Assembly: GCA_037176845.1 (NCBI GenBank)
Contig: JAYKXP010000013.1
Coordinates: forward strand, 124,001 to 188,000
Direction of reading: 5' to 3'
DNA length: 64,000 nucleotides
Source: Paramarasmius palmivorus
Lineage: Eukaryota; Basidiomycota; Agaricomycetes; Agaricales; Marasmiaceae
Part shown: positions 1 through 12,178 of the stretch, piece by piece
Position numbering within the stretch: position 1 is the stretch's first letter
How the letters are laid out: each line of letters opens with the position of its first letter
Translations under genes and position numbers: made by a program
Notes under the pieces: generated by a model
What the model was told of the DNA's origin: nothing
The model's input: only the letters and a program-made list of their open reading frames with translations
Database searches by the model: none

Positions 1-2
1 AA

Positions 3-239
3 AGGCTCCAAGGGGCAATTAACAACACTCATGCCAAGTGCCAGGTCTTGAAGTGGGGTCTTTATATTGTGCGAGAGGAACTTCGGGCACAGTGTGGTTC
101 AGAGTGGGAAGAGCGTACTGGTGGCACTGTATTGGGAAACCTGGAGGTTGATGATGTGGGTGACGAGCGTCCGGTTACTCGTGCTGAAGTAGAGTCTGCC
201 AATCTTTTGTTGAAGAGTTGGAATGCATACAATATGTAG
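3..239 (+). CDS. 3' end of an unrecognised gene (5' truncated by window edge)
   Basis: A frame open from the window edge ends in TAG at 237-239 and encodes about 78 residues, rich in charged residues and ending in LLKSWNAYNM. Nothing in it matches a family I know. It runs towards the convergent transposase gene, whose stop lies only about 40 bp away, so it could be the tail of a host gene or of another transposon. A short open frame of this size can also occur by chance, so confidence is low. Confidence 0.3.
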   Translation, partial: RLQGAINNTHAKCQVLKWGLYIVREELRAQCGSEWEERTGGTVLGNLEVDDVGDERPVTRAEVESANLLLKSWNAYNM

Positions 240-277
240 CTAGACAACAAATTTATATAACCAATAATCTGATATAT

Positions 278-2772
278 CTAGTCTGAATCCTCTGATTCAA
301 TGTCATCAAGATCTTCTTCATCTTCCTCATCACTTGGATCATGTTCCTGTGGAGTACGCTGTTGTACAAGGCTAGGTTTGGGGAGTGGTGGAAGAAGAAC
401 ATCTTTGAGAAGGGGTTTCTTCCATCCAGGTCTTCGGTTCTCCCGATTGGCTAACTCTTTTTCCCTCTCCCAAGCAGCCACATCTAGTGTCCATTGTGCA
501 CGCACATCCTTATTCGCCTGGATCCTCTTCTTCTCCAATTCACGCCATTCCTGCAATAGAGCTTGTTTCTCCTTCTTTGATGCCTTCCGCTGCTTCGCTG
601 CTTCTTCCTTCTTCCTTGTAGTTTCAACAAATTCCTCTACACGCCGAACAAACTCCTGGCTGGTGAGAAGCCTAGGCAAGCCATCTCCCACAAGCCTTTT
701 ACTCTTAGCCTTCTTCTGATTCTCCTCTTGAGCAGCAAGTTGACTCCGTACAAGCGACACATAGGCGCCGTTGAGTACTAGGCAGGCCTGCATTGCTGCC
801 ATGTTCTCCTTGGCTCTCTCGTACTTCTTCAATGTGATCGAAAGAGCATGCTGAAGCAGCTCTTCACGTTCAGTATTGGGTGGCTGCTTAAGAAGATGTT
901 CGTATGGTGATTTCGAAGGTGAGATTGTGATGCCAGGTAATGTTGGGGGAATGACAGATGATTGGATAGGAGATATTGTGGAAAGAAATGAGGCTGATGA
1001 TTGGCCAAAGACAGATAGAGCGTTTCGAACAGGTGTATGAAAGGGATTGTTATAGGAAGTTGATGGGTGTGTGGGTGTGGAGGCAGTTGTTGGTGTCCCT
1101 GGTGTAGGTATCGCTTGAGAACGTTTGTGAACATCAACGATGAGGTCTGTGAGAACACGAGCAGGGGTGTCAGGAGGAATGGGAAGCTGACCACGTGATG
1201 AAGTCTCCAAACTTGGAGCCATCATCTCTGGTGTTACCACAGAACGATCAAAGGGAAACACACCCGTCTTGCGGAATGCAGTCTTGACAAGCTCTGGTGT
1301 GAGTGCTCGAGTATGTGCTGCACTGTAGATTGTGAGAAAGTGCGACTTTTTGAATCGCAAACCTGTAGTACGTTCCCAGGTAGCCAGTTCCTCTGACCAA
1401 GCCCGCTTAAGTGGTGCAAACACAACCACATCAAGCCCTTGGTATACATGGGTGGCATGAGCAGGGTAGCAGAGGACATGGATTCGGTGTTTTCGAGCAT
1501 ATCGTAGGAAGTCACGAGTATAGTGTGAGTTATGTCCATCCACAAGAAGCAAACGGGTCCGACCCGCAGCTTTCTCTTGTGTCTGTTCATCGAAGTTCTG
1601 GATGTAAGCCAGCCCGATTTCACCATCAGTCCAGCCCTTACTGGAATGTGTTATCCTGGAGGCAATCTCAGTGAACAATCCCATGGAATAAATAAGAATA
1701 GGTCCTACAAGGCATCAATACTGTTACCATTGTTCCATGAGTCACCAAACCCAGTTCCCTTGAAGATGACTGTAGGGCGAAGGACAGACCCATCAGCACA
1801 GATGGTAAGAATCACAGTTGTGTTCTCTCGGCCACCATCAGACTGCTGTTGCTGGATTCTTTGCCCCTGAGGAGCAATGACCCGCCGGGATATTGTTGAC
1901 GTAACAGGGCTAAACCCAGATTCATCACCACCGTAAGAATCATCAGGGCGAATTGGAGTGCACTCCTTCTCCTGTTCACTGTTTTTGATCTTGGTTGAGT
2001 AACAGTCAGCATGAAATCAATGTGAGACACACCGTTCTCCTTCTGCATGACTATGGTTGAGATCCTCACTCTCTTCCAAATCTCCCTGCTCTCCATCATC
2101 AAGATCAATCTCCTCCTCCTCCTCAGCATTTACAGCTATTGTCCCCTCATCTTCAATTGGTAAATCGAACTCATAATCACGCTTCCCTGCCAGCACCTCC
2201 TCGAGAAGGTCAAACCATTGGGTGTTGGTAGTAGGATTCACGGCACGGCCACGCTTGTTGTCTAATGCATGAGTCCAGGCCATCTTGAGCTCCTTGTGGT
2301 AGCGGTTGAGAAAGCGATCTGTGAAGTTCTTGCCAACACCAGTAGCTGGAAATGCAGAACCAAGGCGCCTCCGAAGGAGTGTATCAACAATCTCCTTGAG
2401 ACGTTTGTGGTCTAGGGGGAAACCTCGATAAGCAAGCTCCTTGCATAACTGAATCACCTTCTGAGCCTCTGAAGGAAATAACCAGCCACGCATCTCATCC
2501 GATTTTCCCTTTGGTGTACCCCCTTGCACTAGCCGAAACAGGCTTCCATGTGTTAGAAGTGGTTTCTTTGGCTTCCTCTGTCCAATAGCAGCCCAATACT
2601 CATCTTCGACATCAGTGACAACCTCCCGCAGGCTAACAGGCTTCCTGCCAAGCTTCTCCCGGCCTGATTCCCGCTCCTTGAGGTAACGAGCGAGTGCCTT
2701 CTGATAGAGTTCATCTGTTGTCTCCTGTTTGACTCGTGCCTTGAGAAGTATCGATTTCGATTTGCCGACCAT
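278..2772 (-). CDS. pogo/Tigger-type DNA transposase, three exons, apparently intact
   Basis: Start ATG is at 2772 (MVGKSKS). Two introns join the frames: 1979-2032 (54 nt, GT..CAG) and 1656-1708 (53 nt, GT..CAG). The spliced product is 795 aa. The N-terminal third holds a CENP-B/pogo-type helix-turn-helix region (about residues 1-240), followed by an acidic linker. The DDE_1 catalytic core follows: first Asp in GGDESGF, second in LLLVDGHNSH, third in VYQGLDVVVF. There are 35 residues between the second and third Asp, the DD35D arrangement of this family. The tail is a Lys/Glu-rich coiled coil ending in a strongly acidic stretch (DEEDEEDLDDIESEDSD). Between the second and third exons the frame is closed by a stop that only splicing removes. 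I could not find the terminal inverted repeats by eye, so element borders are unknown. No frameshift or premature stop remains after splicing, so the copy may be young. Confidence 0.85.
1656..1708 (-). other. intron 2 of the pogo/Tigger transposase gene
   Basis: Starts GTAGGA and ends CCTCCAG on the minus strand, 53 nt. Removing it joins a codon split after its second base and bypasses an in-frame TAG. It links the catalytic-core frame carrying the first Asp to the frame carrying GWTDGEIG and the other two Asp. Confidence 0.75.
1979..2032 (-). other. intron 1 of the pogo/Tigger transposase gene
   Basis: 54 nt on the minus strand, GTGTGT donor and AACAG acceptor, with CTGAC as a possible branch site. 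Its removal bypasses an in-frame TGA and joins the DNA-binding part to the catalytic core. Confidence 0.75.
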
Positions 2773-3217
2773 AACGAGAGCGATGAACAAGATTGATAGT
2801 GGAGATGGTGCTATGTGAGCTTCCGGGGGAAGGAGAGGCAGTAAAATTGCAAGGAAAAAGCGAGGAGAAGGAAACAGGGAACAATCGGCGCAATTTTCGC
2901 CGCGGAAACTGACATTCCCGATTTGGACATAACCTAAGCGCCCATCAAACAGCCCTTGCATACGGTTTTGGGCTCTCGAATATGTACACATCGACATGTA
3001 GTGTATCTAACAACATGGGCCTGTTGATAGGATATCCAAAAATGTGTATACTAATTTTTAGGCTGTTCCGAGGTGTGACGAACAAGCCACGGACTGTTTT
3101 ATACCTACTTGTAACACTTTTGATGGGGTCCGAAAACAGTATTTATTCGCTATAAATTGTGTTACACAAACATCGTTCCTCCAATGAATATATGTACAAG
3201 GTATGATATTAAGACAT

Positions 3218-3451
3218 CTACTTAAAAATTTTGAGGGCCTCCGGACAGTGTTTGAGGCCAGGAGAGCCGTTTGTTACGCGGCCTGGTTTTGTTATGCGGC
3301 CTGGTTTTGTTACGCGGCCTGGTGGATGACTGTAAAACCCTCGCAGAATATCGATATTGCTGAGGTCGTCGTTGGTGAAGAGTCCGAAAAGAAGATTGGG
3401 GTTAGGGTCAAAGTGAGCGCCATCAATTGACGCCGTCTCTTGTTCCATCAC
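3218..3451 (-). pseudogene. DPNP-type first-exon remnant, copy 1
   Basis: The minus-strand frame begins MMEQETASIDGAHFDPNPN and runs through FTNDDLSNIDIL, the signature shared by six copies in this window. It then enters an 18-bp tandem repeat (3272-3325) not present in the others, and its 3' part no longer matches the family (no DGWK..GSMMH tail). The family is not one I recognise. This copy looks truncated where it meets the left border of repeat unit A. Confidence 0.5.
3272..3325. repeat. 18-bp tandem repeat, three copies
   Basis: Three units of TGTTACGCGGCCTGGTTT follow head to tail, the second with one change and the third with the last two bases changed. On the minus strand they read as a repeated Pro-Gly-Arg-Val/Ile-Thr-Lys peptide inside the DPNP exon remnant. 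Replication slippage is the simplest origin. Confidence 0.85.
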
Positions 3452-6400
3452 ATCATGACCTCTACTTTTTCCCTCTGCCTAATCATCTCTCGGTGGCTGT
3501 TCAGCGCGTCTCAAAAGCTAAGGCAAGTATTAAATAACACTACTCCCAAATACTATAGCTTTCCATCCTTTCTCAAGCTCGGAAGATTTATGGACATAGC
3601 TCGAATGCACGCAGACGTTTTCTACGGCTGCCAATAGACAACGTGGATTGAAATAGGTTGAACGAAGCATGCATCCGTGGAAAGGTATAAGGTGAGCCCT
3701 GGGATAACCTTCCCCTATGAAACTCGCTGAGTTTCAAACGGATATTCAGGACCCGCTATATCGTACTACTCCGAGTCATCTGTGCGTCAAGTCAAAATCA
3801 TTTATCTTCATGCATCTTTGCGGTTACGGACAAGGAGATGACTCTCTGGGCCCTATTGAACCTGTGTTTGCCCGTTGAACACCTAGCCCGGATCCGGGTG
3901 AGTATGCAGTTGATATACTACGCAACCTATACCTAGAGAAAGCTAGTGCGACTCGGTAGCACCCAGAAATTAACCACCAGACTCCCTTTTCGTAAACCTT
4001 TCACCTGCTCAGAGTGAAGAACCAGGCTTGATTCTATGAGAAGTCAAGTACTCCGCTTCACTGGACAGGTTTTTTGTTAGGCTTCTCATAGTCAGATAAC
4101 AGGATGATTTACTGATTTTATATTCGACAACCTCTAAGCATACCAGATGCTTCTGTTAAAGTGCTCCCTGTTGGAACGAGGTATGTTTACTTTGTCTTGT
4201 CGCACGAAGAGAGAATCTGAATTAATTATGAGCGAGTCCGCCAAATGCTCCAAATTTCAGTTCCTTACTTCCGGCTCATGGATCTTCGCAGATATGGTCG
4301 AACTGAAAACGCTCACCTCTTAAGCCTTCATCTCAGGAGTTTCAGAAACTATATCTACTCTAATTCCTCTTTACGAAGTGGTGATGAATGTGTAGTTTTC
4401 ATATACTATGTATACCTAATTAATAGGCATCCCATGCTCTGTTGAACACCCACGCTGAATATCTAATATAGTCCTGATCCGACAACATGCGGTCTAAGCA
4501 GCACAGGAACTCATCAACGATCACACCAAACTGGTGTCATGTACTGCTTAGCTTTGTTTAAAATCACCTCGGTATCAGCATAGGCTATTCGAGGAGTGTA
4601 TAAGTCAAAGCTATACACCCGGTCTCAACAGCTTTCGGAGTACTAATTAGTTACTATCAATGGCAAGGATTTCACTATAAAGAATTCGGAACAATGGAGT
4701 TTAGGTAGCACGTAAGTAGTATCAATTGCAGTTCGTCCGCTCCCCCAAACCAAGGACACCGGCAATATCATCGCATTTCCAAAATATAGAGACCGGTCAC
4801 TGACACGCTTGGCCGCCTTGGATATCCCGAACTCGGTCCAGACGGTGCTTAGCTGGAGCTTGTCACTTCAAGTGGCAAGTATATACTTTTATTAGACAAC
4901 AACTAATACAAATCATAGGGTGCGATCTCCATTCCATTCAATGTGGGCTCTTTCACCCTATGTTCCTCTGCAAAAAAGAGAAGTCAGTAAAAGCTTAGGC
5001 CGAAAAGATGACGTCCACATACTCATTCTACCCATCCCAACGCCAACTCTTGGCGGAGAAGACCAACAAGCGCTTTCGAGATCCGAGGAACAGTAAACAA
5101 TCCTGATTTGCGACAACAATCCTGGTCATGTTTACTTGAAGACCCTGAAGTTACGATTGGATGACCTCCAAGTGCTCAGTTGAAGAGGCTATGGTTTATG
5201 TAGTACTCAGAATCCCGATAAAAGGCCGAAGGTACAAGCGCTAACGACTCGGTCATGGCGTCGGCAGGTACAGAAAGGAGTACCGTCACGATGAATATAG
5301 CATCGGCTAGAGTGGTATATGAGTCAATTGCAAACGGAAAAGACAAGTAACACACCTTGATGTCGAGCCTGGTGATAAGCGTGCGTCCTTGTTCTTGAAT
5401 CGAAAACTGTGCATACCCAAGCCGCCGACACACATCTTACAGCTGAATTACCCGTTTCAATACCAAGGGTGACCTTTAGATCCTGGTTGGGTGACCAGCA
5501 AGATCTTGGGTCTGGTGCGTGAAAAGAATCAATATAGATTGGTGATATTGCAAACCTAAAATGTGCTCACCGCTCGCTGGGAGAGGAAACAATTTGATGC
5601 CTACCCTAGGCCTCGATACTTCATATCCCTTCTCGATATCATAGCGTATCTCCTAAACACCCCGAATACATTAACAAGTTTTCATTCCTCATGATACCAA
5701 AGCGTTCCCGTACATAACATTATACGTTACATTGCAGGTGTCTTCTCAACGAGTAACGACTTCATTCTGGATTCTGTGGTATTCTTGGAGGCGGGGATGA
5801 TAACGATATCATGAATCAGTACGCCTTCCATGTGCGCTGATCGTAGGAAGAAGTCAGAACTGTGACTGTTCCGAATAAGGCAGCACTTACATTGACAGCC
5901 CAAGCTCCGACTCGGCGCTTCGTACTCCCTCTCATTGAGCATCAAACCCGTTATTTGGACCCGAGTATGTGTGAATATATTGTCTTGAACGAACCGTCTT
6001 CTAGATGATACTTCGGACTGCGCATATTGTCTAGGACGGCGATGCTCCGGTGTTGTAGGTGTTCAGGCTTCGTGAAGTGATTTCTACGGCGTGAAAGGGA
6101 CCGAATAGCTGGCGAGAGGTATGACAGGAGACACAGGGGCGAACAGTCATGTACTTCGGTCTTGACCCTTTGATGGTTAGGCGGCCCTAAGATTAGAGAG
6201 GTTAGAACTTGAGATTTGGTGTATAAACAGACAAGCGCACCAGGATGGAAGGGGATATTTGGACCTCTGAAAGAGCCAGCCCAGTCATGAGCTACCTCCT
6301 GCTTCTGAATCCCGTAGTCGGATTGATAACTCTTGCGAATAACGAGCCAAGGTTTGGTAACAGAGGCGAGTATCTAGACCTCCACGGACAGTGATGATCT

Positions 6401-9400
6401 TGGTAACGGGATGAACACCACCGTCCAACGAACCACTGTAGCTGTCGATTAAGGTGAGCTTGAGGTAGCGTTACAGAACAAGAACGTACTCACCAATCGG
6501 GTTCCTTGGTTTTACATCTCCAGTCACCACCCAAGCCGATCAAGCGCGTCCTTTTCCATTGAATATTCTCCATGCACCACCGTTTTTCTCATTCGTTCCT
6601 GTCTATCAAAACCGGAGGCCAATGCGTGCTGGATATCGAGCGCTGCAGCGGAGGGATCGACAACACCATTATGGAGCGCACAAAGAGACGTGGAAGTGTC
6701 TGTGCCCAGAGCTTTAGGAGCTACACATCGACGTAGGTGTGGGCGCAGGGGCCAAGCACTTTCTGCATGGTGCGGAAGTTGCGTGCAGATGTTCGACGGG
6801 TTGTTTGAATGGGCGGTGGGCAGGTGGAGGGGAAGGGAATGTTGAAATGAATGGTTGTAGGCTGGAATTGCGCGGGTGATATGGAGAGATGGAGGCGACT
6901 GGGTGCGTCGATGTCTCTGGAGTTTGGAGGCGATGACGGAGCTCGTGTCACCTTTGGTAGCAACGAGGTACGTATATCGAGACGCTGCCTAGGAAATTAG
7001 AGCGTGAGCGAACGAGAAGTCGAAGACTAAAAAAGTCGACTCACCATACAATGGATCATGCTCCCAATCAATTTCTAACCATCCATTAAGCTTGAAATTC
7101 TGCAACTAGAAGTCTTTTGATCGAATGTTTCGGCCGGCAAGTCCTGTGAGGTATAAGAGTTTGCGTGAGGGCGACATTCTCCAAGGTCGTCGTTGGTAAA
7201 GGGATTCTGTTTGTTTGTTCAGGTTGTTGCTAAATATGGCCGGTTGGGTTAGGGTCAATGTGAGCGCTTGTCCGCTACGGCTCTTTCGTCTGCATCTCTC
7301 CGCTCCCTTGTTACCTTCTTCCTCAGCCATCTATTCCGCGATACCCGGATGATCTCAAGCTCAAAGGATTAAGCAAACTCCGACTGTCAAAGCCATTCTC
7401 ACTTTTCCCTTTCAGATACAGTCCTCGAGATCGAAAGGTAGAGACGGTTGGGCGTGGAATTGAGACTCCATGGTGCATTTGAGGCTACGATCCTCATACT
7501 TTACTTGAACTCTGACCACTTTCTTGTATCAGGAGACCCATTTCTACTCGGATACTTTGGAAACATTCTTCCAGTTATCGATGTCGTTATCCCTGCGCTG
7601 AGGTTCTCCTACACAAGTAATGCTCACAAACCTCAACGTTGCCCTGTGTTAGTCATAATACCTATCCGAAGACCAGCACACAATGCCCGTTGCTGCCAAC
7701 ACATCAGCAGCGTCACAAAATTCTTCTCCCACATCGTAAGTTCGGTGTGGTATCAACGTGCTTGCCAGGGCTGGCCCTAGACACTGTTTTTCTATCTCCC
7801 CAGATCCTTTGTTCATCCATTCGGAAGGAGAATTTCAAGGAAGAAAAGAGCGATATCAAGGAAATCTCAGTGTGTTCAAGGCGTCCGCGGCGCAATCTAG
7901 TCGACATATATCGTTACAAGGGAGTCTCGCAACGATATTCTTGGCTACTTTACAGGTCCGTTTCCCTTACTCAATTCCTATGAACATACCAACAGGATAT
8001 CCGTAGTAACACCCCTTATAGTGCATAATTTCTCGTTATCTCTCTGCTGACGTGCCGATCCATTTACTAGTACTACAGGCGAACTTCTTGACGCTGGTAC
8101 CGCCATGCTGAACCAGCTTGCAGCCGTCATGATTCCTCGGCATAGTCTGTGGGATAGAGTATCGGTAGGCGATACCAACAAACTCATCCCAATATGCTGA
8201 GCCAAGCCATGTCATGGTCGTAAACGATTCTCTCAGTACGCTCTCAAATTTTCTCCTTCGGCCATATTCTTAGTTATGTATCCGCGTCATTGAGACCGAG
8301 AATTAGCGAACCCATCTTCATCTCACTGTCCCTTCGTTAGTCTCGTTGGAAACAATATATCTAGTCACCGTGCACGCTCGCTGTTCAAAGCGTTATACAC
8401 GATACAACGTCCCCGTGCCTTTTCCGATGACTCTATTTTGCTCCTCACTTGTAAGTCGGAACTGTGTATCAGGCTCAACATGTCGCTCACTGTCTAGCCC
8501 TAAGATTGTTATCAGCATTCGTTGCCATTTACTGTTTCGTCTCAGGATCTGTATGCTTGTCTTGTATCGATAAATGACCCGAAGTTAACTCGTCACTGGT
8601 TATGTCTGCGATCGGGGTTGCACTATCTAATGGTAAGCACCTTTGAATTTCTTCGCATCACTGCCAGGTTATCAACGATACTATTCTTGTCTTTCGAATA
8701 CCATCTGGCGGAACAGTACCTTGGCCAGAATCACAATTGTGGCTCCAACACTAGTTTACTCAATCCATGATCTCGTTACATACCGATTCCTAAGATATAA
8801 CTCTGCGGTTCCCTCGTTTTTTGAAATCGATCGCGAGTCTACACATCTCCGAAATCTCTGCGAGGAAGCCAAAGAAAGGTAAGAAAACAGCTTTCTCAGA
8901 AGCAACGACGAGTGTGCCGTCTGAATGCGAGGGTATTGGCGACCGGATATCGTTCTCCGGTTCATCGATACTAGATCCGGAACGATAGGTACCAAAAGGA
9001 CAAGACTGCATGTCCTTCATGTTGACGATCCACCCCAACGGTGTGCGTATGACTAGAACTCTTCGTACGTGTGGTACAAAGGTAAATTCTGGGCGCAGCG
9101 CGCAGGTATTTGTGAGGGGCGTGTGGTTAATATGAGGTTGAAGATCACTTGCGAGATGCAACACAACATCGATAGGTAATTATTGCCTACCGCTGTAGTA
9201 CTTGGAGCACCAACGTCGTCAAGGAAAGTCCCCATAGGGTATACGAATGCTCGCAGTAGCTGCACGACTGAAGCACGTACCCGTTGACAAGAGACATCAG
9301 TTTTGGAACGTTCGATCATTCGTGTCTTCCCATAGACCAGCTATGTAATCAAGAACCAAGTGAGGGCACTAAAAGGTAGCATTGCGTAGAATGGTACAAC

Positions 9401-10150
9401 ATTGGCAGCTATGATAAACGCCCACTCTATCCACTCTCTTGAAGAACACTACTCCCATTTCCTAGTTGGCCAGTCCCATCCACCGGCCATCTCTTATCTC
9501 GTTCCTGCGTATCACCACCAGCGTCTGTGATATAGAACTCCAGGCACGAACTTTGAAATGAGGTGCGAGAGAAGTCGACGGCTTCTATGCCGGCAGATGA
9601 TGAAAACAACGAGGTAAGAGCGTGTTCGCTTTGAGTGCCGCCGCGAATGGTTCAGAGGATCGGATGCTGCGCTGTAACGTGTATCCGAGTTGATCTTTGC
9701 AGGCTGATATACGAGTTACTGTTGTTAAGGTGTGGTCTCTGCGCTGTATGTCGTTGAAAGACATGATACGGTAGGGAGCGGTGTTACAGATGGTAGGTTC
9801 AGGTGCGTAACATCGATAGGGTTCTATATGAGCGGCGTCATCCCACCATTCTCAAGAGGCCATGGGTATTGTTCCGGAGAGCCTAGATATCGTGAGCTAG
9901 AGACAAAGCTACAAATACATAAAAAATACTCACCACTCGCGTCAGCTCCCGCCAAAGGAAGTCATTTGGCACCATTTCACCGTCCTCTCCCTATTAACCT
10001 TTGACGCTCATCCATTCAGGCTACGCGATGGGGGAACAAACAGCTACCACCTTGGTCGAACATATAATGTTCGCGACGGAGGCTGAAGATTGCTTTGAGG
10101 GCGAAGAGGGAACACGACAAGGAAGCGTTGCATGTCGCAGAGGAATGGTG
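3330..10150. repeat. diverged large repeat unit A (counterpart of B at 21.1-27.75 kb)
   Basis: Order and content follow unit B almost throughout: for example 4085/21937 (AACAGGATGATTTAC), 4741/22624, 5730/23620, 6720/24660, 7450/25440, 7900/25960, 8390/26470 and 9430/27070 are matching stretches with scattered substitutions and small indels. The unit carries broken coding-like exons on both strands. On the minus strand are a DPNP exon, an exon ending KVLGPCAH, and one ending IIPASKNTTE..VEKTPAM-stop. On the plus strand, exons include SEGEFQG..SAAQSSRHISLQG and AMLNQLAAVMIP. Frames shift and stop often, so this is most likely a decayed multigene segment. No intact gene could be supported inside it, and no family was recognised. 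Confidence 0.7.
7040..7330 (-). pseudogene. DPNP-type first-exon remnant, copy 2 (frameshifted)
   Basis: The D-P-N-P coding stretch (complement of 7246-7256) and the later FTNDDLGE peptide lie in different frames. An in-frame TAG replaces Trp in the tail motif (DG-stop-KLIGSMIHCM). The tail ends at a GT donor (GGTGAGT) at the same point as in the other copies. It shares most of its sequence with copy 5 at 25 kb. It is a decayed exon. Confidence 0.5.
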
Positions 10151-10667
10151 CAAGGGGCAGGAACGGCGCTGCACGTGTGCGAAGAGGAAAGGTTCGTGTA
10201 CGGTGGATTTGGTAGTGGATCAATTTGCGCGGCGTGCGTTCGAGGGAGACGATGATGTGGGTGGTAACCGGTACGGGATAGAGTTAAGCTGCGACAGAGC
10301 GGTGGAGCATGTCGGATATAGGCTAATGAATTGGCCTTGGATAGCTGCCGGTTGGAGTTGCGTTGGAGGAATTGGAGGAATTGGAGTGGGTGTAAGGGTG
10401 TAATGCGCAGCAGCGAAGGTCACAGGAGAGTCGGAGAGGTCGTGCTGAGAGTGTATAAGCTGGGTCGACGGAGGTAAGACACTGTAGAGAGTTCCTCGAT
10501 TTGAGGACGCACCAGTTGTTGTGCTAGGGGTGGAGAAAAATCTTCCAAAGATGGGGCCCGGAGTCTTATTCTTCCGAGGTGTAGTTTCTCTGGTAGTCGC
10601 ACTTGCTTTCTGTGCAGGTCTGGGCACGAATGAGTGATGGATAGAAGCGTTAGAAAAAGCTTTACAC

Positions 10668-10895
10668 TCACCGGTACCCATTGTGTTCCCACAACGTTTT
10701 CCAACCATCCAAACACTTCCAAACTCTCCCAGGATCTATATCGCCATCGTCAAAGCATGCCCGTAGGTGTTGCTTGGGATGATCGGTTCGGAAATCGTCG
10801 ACGTTGAACAAGCTCGTCGTTGGTGACAATCCGAAATTGTTTGTTGTCACCAAACACGTGCATTTGGGGTTAGGGTCATACTGGGCGTTTGACAT
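10668..10895 (-). pseudogene. DPNP-type first exon, copy 3 (most divergent)
   Basis: One open frame reads MSNAQYDPNPKCTCL..FGLSPTTSLFNVDDF..WKCLDGWKTLWEHNGYR and then meets a GT donor (GTGAGTG). The D-P-N-P core, the DGWK tail and the donor position are shared with the other copies, but the middle is longer and different. The exon is intact on its own, but I could not join it to convincing downstream exons: the next minus-strand frame (10220-10618) is proline-rich and unassigned. Confidence 0.45.
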
Positions 10896-12178
10896 TAACG
10901 CCGGATCACCTCCCTTGCTGTTCCCCCATCACCCTGGCTTCGTTCCGCCGCAGAATCGCCTTTCAACCCTTGGAATGAATGAAAATAGCGTGAGTAGATA
11001 TAGAAACTCATATGACTCCATAATCTGACATGACATTTCCGCTTTTTCCATATGCGTTTCGGTTCCAGGCGTGCAGTGGAAACGGCTTGATGCTGAAGGT
11101 ACCGAAGAAGATATGGGACGGAAATAAGAAGGATTCGCAAGATGACAGTGAAACTGGGTTCACAGCGAGCAGCCAGTATGTTTGGAGCGTAAGGTACGTA
11201 CAAGGTCTCGTTACTGCTTTTGTCCGTGTACTGACCAAATCCAAATCCTAGGAAGTTGTCGTAATATGTTCATGGTATATCACAAACGCCTCGTGCTGGT
11301 GTATCTATACGGTGCTCAGAATGCTCAGAAGACTATTTTCCCTCCGATGGACGAGATGCTTTGTTCTCCAGGAAGCTTCTCTTATCACCTTCGACATCTC
11401 CGGCGAGAGCTACACTGTTCTCAACTCGAGAATACACACACCGGATCTGCTTACCTCTTTCACCTACTCATCCATCAATACCTGAACCACGCAAGAACTT
11501 CCGAGTGACCAGTCCTTGAATCGTTCGAAAGGTCCCGGTCACGCCGACTTCATTCTCGCGATCGCATAAATGTTCACGACATTCGTGCCGAGTACATCAT
11601 AGGCTCCGAAACTGGCACGCATTTGATGATTCCTCGTGACTTTCGTTCATTCTGAGACACGCGAAAGGGGGCGCAGGTAGCCTACGAGCAACATGACTGG
11701 CCATATCGCATGTCAAAAGCAAACTGCCTCCGCTCACATTGATCGAGGGTCACTTCCTCATGTGTCTCAAGCGTGTTAGGCGGCGGTTACGCGCAAAGAT
11801 GATTTCCCATTCGGCCTTAGGAGAAACGTTGGTAGGTAGGTGTATGCTTCGACATGGAGTAGGGCCTCTCATTACTGATAAAGCTCAGCTGTAGAGCTGT
11901 AGCTCAGTGGAGAGTAGGTCTACCTGTTCAAACTCATACTCACCCGTACACTGAACAAGTCAGTGCGGTCGTAGGTGCAGGAGTTGATGTGGCGCCTATG
12001 TTATCTCGATCATCAACGGTGTGTAGGCCACGAGTTCAGTGGCAGTCATGGCGGCTGTGTGGATTCCTGCTGCCAAAGGTACGGCGAAGGCGTGTTCTTG
12101 GTTTTGAATCGCACGAAGAAATAGACCACGACAGCTCATAAATCCTTCCTTGCCTCAGTCCTTTCAGTGCTACCTACG
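10896..12178. other. intergenic stretch left of the first NLR
   Basis: I see no supportable gene here. Short plus-strand frames at 11030-11251 and 11182-11508 have no recognisable motif. The sequence does not match the region left of the second NLR, so the segmental duplication seems to begin close to the NLR start. A tRNA-like A-box at 11900 was considered and rejected. Confidence 0.5.

Noticed and set aside
300..719. Serine-rich plus-strand open frame opposite the transposase
   Set aside because: It is the antisense shadow of the acidic and Lys/Glu-rich transposase tail.
11890..11940. Possible tRNA gene (TAGCTCAGTGG A-box followed by TGTTCAAACTC)
   Set aside because: The putative A and B boxes are only about 15 nt apart and no acceptor or anticodon stems can be paired.
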